Below, one piece after another: positions 57,901 to 64,000 of a stretch of DNA of 64,000 nt. The position numbers and the translations under genes were made by a program. The stretch is from positions 21,368 to 85,367 of the forward strand of contig JAKSYS010000220.1 of the NCBI GenBank assembly GCA_022925895.1, read 5' to 3'. Positions within the stretch are counted from its first letter, which is position 1; each line of letters begins with the position of its first letter. The notes beneath the pieces were generated by a model. It made no database searches. It had not been told where the DNA came from and saw only the letters and a list, made by a program, of their open reading frames with translations. The stretch comes from Fragilaria crotonensis. Its lineage: Eukaryota > Bacillariophyta > Fragilariophyceae > Fragilariales > Fragilariaceae.

Positions 57901-60125
57901 CCATGTTCCACCCAAAGCCATGCATTCTGTCAGTTGAAAGCATTCTGCTACATGTAGCACAATCATAGGAGTCCATTGCTCTTCCTCGTCAAGGCGGACC
58001 CATGTGTCAAGCTACTCATTCCTCTTCCGCATTGCTAGTTGCCCACGACCTGAATCAAACTTCTCCGCCAATCCACCACTGCATGGCACGCAAAATGCAT
58101 CCTGAGGTTCAAAAGTAAAATGGAAAACATCTGCCAGCAATTTGGTGTCGGGTACCAAATTGACTTCTCTACATTCGTACCCAGCATGAATGTTGCTAGT
58201 TGAGGTTGACGTGGTATAGTATGAAGTACCATTGCCCACTACACAATGCGCCGCAGATTGTTTTGTTCCGCTTCAATTTCCACTGGTACAGCTGTAGATG
58301 GAATTGCCTTCATACAGTCTTGTTGTTTGCCTCTGTATTAATAGGTTCTGATTAACTTGTCTGTAGCCTTTGTTTCCACCTTCGTCCATCCTTGCATGTA
58401 ATTGGTCCGTAAATTTCACATGCAAAAGTGCAAGATGACTTACAATGGTCCTGGTTGCATGATCCCAATGGTTAATGAAGCATACCATTGTCCGTGATTG
58501 CTCCACAACAACATCTTTGCAGTTTCCACTGGTCCACTCAGCGATAGATGGTCTCTCCTGATGAACTTGTCGCTCTGTGCCAATCCCAAAGACATTGTCC
58601 TTATACCTACAACAGCTGAACTACTGGAAGAATACTGTCTAGCATTGTGAGGTAAATGAATGAAGGAGGCGGACTCCTAGCATTTGATAAAGCTGAGCAA
58701 GAGGCTAATGGACGATGGAGTGCTGTGATGCTGCCTGTCGCACTATGAGAATGTTCTCCCCGGAAAGATTCATCTGATTCAATGAGTGACACTTCTGGCG
58801 GAACAGAATACCCACTTTTGGGGCTTTTGCAATGGTTTCCACATACTTCCAATTTCACCCAGAATTTATTCCTTACATAGTAATGACCTACAATAGCTGA
58901 TTGATAGCCATTTTAGTGCATCATGACTATTACGTCCCATCAGCATTGACAGAAGGGCATGGTAGGAAGGATGTGGTAACACCTTCAATTAGCAAATTTG
59001 CTTAATTGCATCTGGTCAAATATGATTCTAACCACCACAAAAGTGAAAGAGATCATGTGGTTTGTGCTTCCATAATCCCCTCAAAAGCCTCTGGATGACA
59101 AGAACAATTCTGCATTTGCCAAGAGATTAAGGCGGAACTATGAAGCATTAGCATGACAGATTTAAAGAGGAGCTAGTTCATTCCGTATGCCCTTGACTTG
59201 TTGTTGTCATGATGTTTGTCGAGTAATGAAGTAGATGGAATTTTGGATTTTTGCTTTTATGACATTTGCTGAATCATTTCGGTACCTCAATTTTTTCTTC
59301 ATTGATATCATGGAATTGCAGATTAATAGTCAATACCATCATGCATAAAATGAAGTTGTGTTGTTCCCAATCCATTTGTTCTCCAGCAATGTTCTTTGGC
59401 AAAGAAGCAGAGGTCTGTCATTTATTTCATCATTGATTCTGTAGATTTGATTTCGCTCAAGTATCTCAATGGTGTCTTGTTGAGGATTGAGTGTGATGTC
59501 ATTTGTCCCTGCTTTATTATGTTGCAATCCTTTCTCGCAGCCGGGGCTGTAACTGAACGTTTTGTGCATGGGTCTTTGGGACCATGCTGCTCACCAGGTT
59601 GAGGTTTTGACTTGCCATTTTTTGACTGCCATGGAACTGAATCTCTTCTGCATAATCATTCTCGAGGAGTTCATGAATTCAATGATTGTGTGCAGGGTGA
59701 ATCAAAATTGTGGGACAGCCGGGACAAATGGAATTCAAGGTATTCACAACTTTTGCTCCTCTGTTTGAGCTGAACTGTAGCAACAACAGCTTTTATCATC
59801 TGCAAAGGATGGAAAACACTTTCAAGACACTCTAGCTAGTTCTTCTGATTTTTTTGCTCTACTGAAGTGGATGCAATGATCAGCCAAGTCAATGAGCTAA
59901 TGAAGCCTTGAATGACTGGAATTTCTCTAACCAGCTGCCCATCTGCGCACTATACATCTGGGTAAGGTGTGGTGTTGTTTTCCAACAATCAACTCTACTA
60001 TTACAGCCAGGCTACAGTCTATTCTACAAGAATGAAGGTCATTGGCCGTTGCTATTTTGGTTTAATGATATAATGTGAAGTTCATAGGCGAAATTTGATT
60101 TGATGAAAGATTTCACGACCGGTTT
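54987..60125. other. 5-kb gene-poor region, probably old repeats
   Basis: No gene is recognised; all frames are short and unlike known proteins. 55319-55530 (starting TGTTGACAACTCCTGG) followed by TGGTAACCCGGCTC near 55529 looks like a possible LTR plus primer-binding site, but the matching LTR was not found. 55545-55582 is a short CTCA microsatellite. 55040-55130 has a 34-bp direct duplication (ACTAGAAATATTTGCGGGAA). The composition of 56-60 kb resembles 43-46 kb, suggesting related dead elements. Confidence 0.4.
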
Positions 60126-60279
60126 CGATTAGAATGCAAGGAAATGACGTCAAGCATGACGTCACAGTAATGACCCTTTCATGTGCTACCTACGGTGAAA
60201 CAGTACTCCAGTAAGGCAGTAACATATCGAGAGCATGCTGATTGGTACGGCTTGACGTCACTTCCTTGCATTCTAATCG
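60126..60279. mobile_element. 154-bp MITE with 30-bp inverted repeats
   Basis: The left arm at 60126-60155 (CGATTAGAATGCAAGGAA...) and the reverse complement of 60250-60279 match over 30 bases with one difference. Just outside the right arm the sequence runs on as GATCC, so the end reads GGATCCGATTAGAATG, close to the MULE-1 terminus GGATCCGATTAACTG. No protein is encoded. It may be a non-autonomous relative of the MULE family, or the termini may agree by chance. Confidence 0.75.
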
Positions 60280-61500
60280 GATCCATACTGTGCCATCTTC
60301 CTTGGATGATTCTGGGCGTTCAGAGTTCAGACGCTCTACGAGAAGCTATTTATATAGTAGTCACAGCGTCACAGCCAGTGTCAGTCCACCACATCAACAC
60401 AAAGAAAGCGTCTGACAGTCACCAAATGATATATTTTGTATATACACATATATCCATTGCGTATTCATTCAAACGAAAGTTTCTGCTTAAATACACCCTA
60501 TATATATAAATACGTTTTTATTGTTCGACTTGTTTCAGTATCACAGAAATTGGCGACACTGGAGCACTCGAGCAGGCTTCATCCAAGTACAAGTATGTAC
60601 AAGCAGACAACTACTATGCATAGTAGTAGATAGTCGGAGTACCGGTAGAGAGACTCCGTTTTCTAAGGACTACGTACGGTAGGCGATACTACTACTAGGT
60701 ATTCATTTACTACTACATTCAAAGTATGCGAATGTAGTAAATTGTGATATACAAGTATGTACATAGTTTTCATAGATCACCTTTTCAGATTACTATCGCC
60801 AATCGTTGCATTTCATTTTTGTCGTCCAGTGTGTCTGTTCCAACTTCCAACCCAGTTTGTGATTGCTATGTATCTAATTAGCGACAACGACGTAACACAA
60901 CACCCTCGGTTATCCACATTCCAAACTTCTCAATCAAATCCTCGAATTTTAGTCATCTCAGAAGCATAGTCTAATGGAAAGACAACGGGCGCCTTGAGTC
61001 CCCGGAACGAGGAAATCGTGAGTGGGTTCCTGTGCTTCAGGGGTTTCGGCTGCGAAGAAAGCGCAGGCGAGTGAAAATCATGCTGACATGAAGACAAGGT
61101 CCGCTCCAATTCTGATTCTGAAGGGGCTTGGGACCATGACCTTGGGACGCCTTGGAGAGAAACAACATCTTGAGAGATGACATCGTTACATGGAAACACA
61201 GAATCGAGGATTCGCTTTACATTGGATGGATCACCTACACGACGCGGTCGAGTTTACCCGATGATTTCCATGAGTTTGCAAAGATACGATGTATTTGTCT
61301 CGAGCCGAGGAGAAAACCGCTTTCATAGTCATCGAGGATATCGAAGAACGCTCGGCCTATGAGGTGGAGTACTGTTTGATGGAGGAAAACGGCGCTAGCC
61401 AGACTTTGCTGCAGCTTTTGAAGTCCTAGAGGTAGAGCCAATAGATCATTCGTCTCAGCTCCTCGACCAATCCAACTCATCATTTTCCATCCGTAACGCC
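60280..61500. other. Spacer with GTAC-rich block
   Basis: 60590-60770 contains overlapping GTAC, TAGTAC and ACTACTA words. Open frames at 61180-61480 show no domain. Confidence 0.35.
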
Positions 61501-62010
61501 TAGAATCGAGATTTCTCTGGCGCTCTACGACTCGTCAACGACTTCCTCCAAGATCACCACGCCAGATTGGAGGAGCAGAAGGTCACGCCAACATTAGAGG
61601 ACACTTTAACCACCGCGTTTGCAATGCACAACAAGGCAGTGCTCGAGATGGTTAATGGGATCTTTAAGTGCAGTGTACTACTTCAAGGAGGCTGCCGACA
61701 TCAAGGAAGCCTTGCTGGGGTCAAGGCACAAATCTGTTCTTGAGACCTAGAGCAACTCGCTATTGCCATGTACGGAATGAGGCCTACGATCAGTCTCATG
61801 CAACACTTCGTTGCATACGCTCGCTCCAGCTCCCATATCCTTGGTACTCGATCTGGAACGGTATCGCGTGCCTTCATTTTCAAAGGGAGACTACGACTTT
61901 GCGATACAATGCGCCACTGTGCCACCGCTCGACGCGACGACGATGAAGTAGCGCCAGAATTGCCTTGGCAAACCTCGGGTACATGCAATTTGCGAGAGGA
62001 TTAGAGGAGG
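61500..62010 (+). pseudogene. Possible TPR-protein remnant (kinesin-light-chain-like repeats)
   Basis: Plus-strand pieces in two frames read SGALRLVNDFLQDHHARLEEQ, LEDTLTTAFAMHNKAVLEMVNG, then YYFKEAADIKEALLGSRHKSVLETLEQLAIAMYG. The last matches the spacing of a TPR repeat of the A.YKEAL...LG..H..V..TL..LA..Y type. The frame changes near 61680 and is lost after 61780. It may be a gene fragment or a real gene disturbed by indels; ends are not defined. Confidence 0.35.
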
Positions 62011-62468
62011 GGCGGATAACGCTCAACAGAGCTGACGAGGTAAGTGCATTATCAGAAAGTGGCAAATAACCTGCGTGAGTTTTGGCGCTCATAGATGTTT
62101 CTCGAAGCAACTCTCGGAATGGCTTGGACCACACAATGAAATCGTGCAGAGTATTCGCTACAACATGAATCAATAGTACTACTACCCACTTCCTGCAATA
62201 GGCCTGGAGGCCCAATCTTGGGTGACGACTCTGAAGATTGGGACTGCGCCAGCGCATCGAATTCTTCGAGACGGCGACTCCTATGCATACTTGATACGTC
62301 CTCATTCCGAACTGTGCACTAGGTGTAAGCCTAAGGATTGGCTACAACTGAGTTATGCTTTCGACATGAATGCGATCTGTGTTCAGTCAGTCAATCGAGT
62401 CGAAGGTAACAAAGCTACTAGAGGATCCAGGCACTGCATCATGTCGTTAAAGACGGCAATTGTTAATA

Positions 62469-63721
62469 CTACAATCCGTAAATAAGCCCATTCCAAAACT
62501 TTGCAACCTTCTCAGCTCCCAAATTTACGTTCAAAGCATTGACCATGAGGTCCCAGTTCCACGGAAGCCCAACATGGTACGCACATACAGGATGGTCGTG
62601 CGACGAGAAAATACCGTCCATGTGATACTCTCCATCAGTTCTATCACTGACCTCCCAAACCTGCTCTCCGTCGCAAATGGAATCCACGTTGTTTGCAACA
62701 GCATCTTGTGCAATCGTCTGCTCCAGTTGGGGAGCGAATGGACGATTTCAAACCATACCAACCATTTTTCACAGCAGTAATGATATGAATCTTGGCGAGT
62801 TCCTCATTGCGTAAAAGCGTCTGAACATTGGGAGTAACAACCAACTTATCCAAGAAATCGGTCACAACCCCATGATGTTTTGTCTCACCCGTTTGCCAGC
62901 GTTTCTGGACACCAAAACTCAAGTCCGACATTTGTTCAAGTGTGGAGTTGCTCAACGCTGCGACAACAGCTAGGCATCCAGCTGAATAGCAGTAGTAATT
63001 TTTCGACGCTGGATTTTCGACAGACTGGAGGCGCCCTATGGAAAACCAAAATCCTGTGAAACCTCCGCCACTTACATACACCGAGTTCGGATCCAGTGAA
63101 GGATTCGATCCAGACGGATGGCCAAGGTATATCACAATTAACAGCGCCGCGATGGCCACCCATGATGACTTGCGGCGCTTGTGCTCCGTCAGACAGGCAC
63201 GTCGTTCCGATATGGAGATCCGACCTGGGAGAAGTGTCGAATGGCGCCGTCGCGGCGCTTTGTCAGATGAGCAACCTGATATGTCATAACATTCCAGCGT
63301 CATGGCCCTTTCAAGCTCAAGTCGCTGTGCGCCCAACAAAACACTCCCTTGACACACATTGTCGTTCTGTGACAACCCCGTCGCGTGAAGCCTTCGCCAA
63401 GTCAAGCACCGACGCCTCAGGGGTTATCGGGAACGGAGTTTGCTCAATTGGGGTCGGCATATAGGAGTCAAATGAAATTTCAGGTAAGTGAGCTTCCGTT
63501 TGCTGACATGGAGACAAAGGTCCCGCGAAGTCATACATCTGTCTCGGAAGGAGCTCTTCATCGGCAATTACTTCGGTTGAAACCAAGGGAGAACCTGGCT
63601 GACGATGACATATCATCTGTCGAATCAGTTTATGGCGTAGTTGTTCATCTTCATTGTCAGAGTCAATGTCAACAAAGCTGCGTTTCAGTCGGTTTCCAGA
63701 CTTCGCCTGGATTGGAGTCAT
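62469..63721 (-). CDS. Patatin-like phospholipase-domain protein with membrane anchor
   Basis: Start at 63721 (MTPIQAKSGNRLKRSFVDIDSD) gives a disordered N-terminus. Near 63340 one extra base shifts into the frame with a hydrophobic anchor (SSWVAIAALLIVIYLG). The patatin features follow: oxyanion-loop SGGGFTGFWFSIGRL, nucleophile elbow YYCYSAGCLAVVA (Ser in C-Y-S-A-G, with Cys where Gly is usual), and catalytic Asp in HMDGIFSSHDHP. The C-terminal part reads VGLPWNWDLMVNALNVNLG...KFWNGL and stops at 62469. Two more frame changes, near 62740 and 62690, are required. The order of all motifs is intact, so this is probably one functional gene with indels. It would act as a membrane-bound acyl hydrolase; the substrate cannot be told. 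Confidence 0.7.
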
Positions 63722-64000
63722 CGTGATGTGAGTCGAACAACGTTGTGATGTACTTCGTACTCCGAAGTCAACGATGTATACTTCACAGTGCACCGGGAGG
63801 CCTGCGAATTGTGAGCGATGGAATCAGCCTGTGCAGGATGTGAGGCGAATTCCGAGGATCGATGCGTCAGGTGCGTACGACATAAGATGTCGAATGACGC
63901 CAGTTGCCTCAGGGTTCTCATGACATATCACGTCAAAACGAGGGGACGAAGTCTCGCCAGTAGTCTGCACTTCATACACTAGAGTTAGTGTTAGCGTCTA
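63722..64000. other. Right-edge spacer
   Basis: Upstream region of the patatin-like gene; nothing else recognised. Confidence 0.35.

Overview
The window is nuclear DNA of a diatom (stramenopile alga). Two fucoxanthin-chlorophyll a/c binding protein genes with diatom-type 'ASAF/AAF' plastid leaders lie at the left end. Genes carry short GT-AG introns, and a decayed Ty1/copia element of the diatom CoDi type is present. Species cannot be fixed from the sequence.

Layout. 0-13 kb is gene-dense host DNA: two divergent FCP genes, a WD40-TPR (DCAF-type) gene, an ESCRT-III Snf7/CHMP4 gene, an LSm4 gene and a type I membrane protein with an Arg/Ser-rich tail. 13.2-16.3 kb is a broken DDE transposase gene. 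17.4-20.1 kb holds an HNH endonuclease gene with a likely plastid leader and a convergent OTU-protease gene with a signal peptide. 21.4-36.5 kb holds two neighbouring Mutator-like (MULE) transposons, each bounded by perfect inverted repeats (36 bp and 31 bp). The first, 9 kb long, encloses a MULE transposase, a Ulp1-type protease joined to zinc-finger modules, and a degraded copy of a putative HxD...H dioxygenase-like protein. The second, 6 kb, has a nearly intact MULE transposase followed by two satellite-like arrays. 37.6-38.3 kb is a small host-like gene of unknown function. 38.8-43.1 kb is a decayed copia element. 46.1-52.2 kb is a second module: a Plavaka/CACTA-like transposase convergent with an intact 801-residue copy of the dioxygenase-like gene, which again has a tandem-repeat array just upstream of its start. 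53.3-55.0 kb is a spliced gene of unknown, possibly mobile-element, origin. 55-62 kb is mostly gene-free with a small MITE. 62.5-63.7 kb is a patatin-like lipase gene.

The most interesting content is the pair of transposon-associated copies of the dioxygenase-like protein. Both preserve the candidate Fe(II)-binding H-x-D and distal H. One sits inside the TIR-bounded MULE and the other beside an unrelated transposase. This resembles the known pairing of KDZ transposons with TET/JBP dioxygenases in fungi, although the fold assignment here is inference from motifs.

Many otherwise good host genes contain single-base frameshifts, often in homopolymers. This suggests residual long-read indel errors, so 'pseudogene' status should be read with care. 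Coordinates of multi-exon genes give the outer bounds; exon positions are in the evidence.
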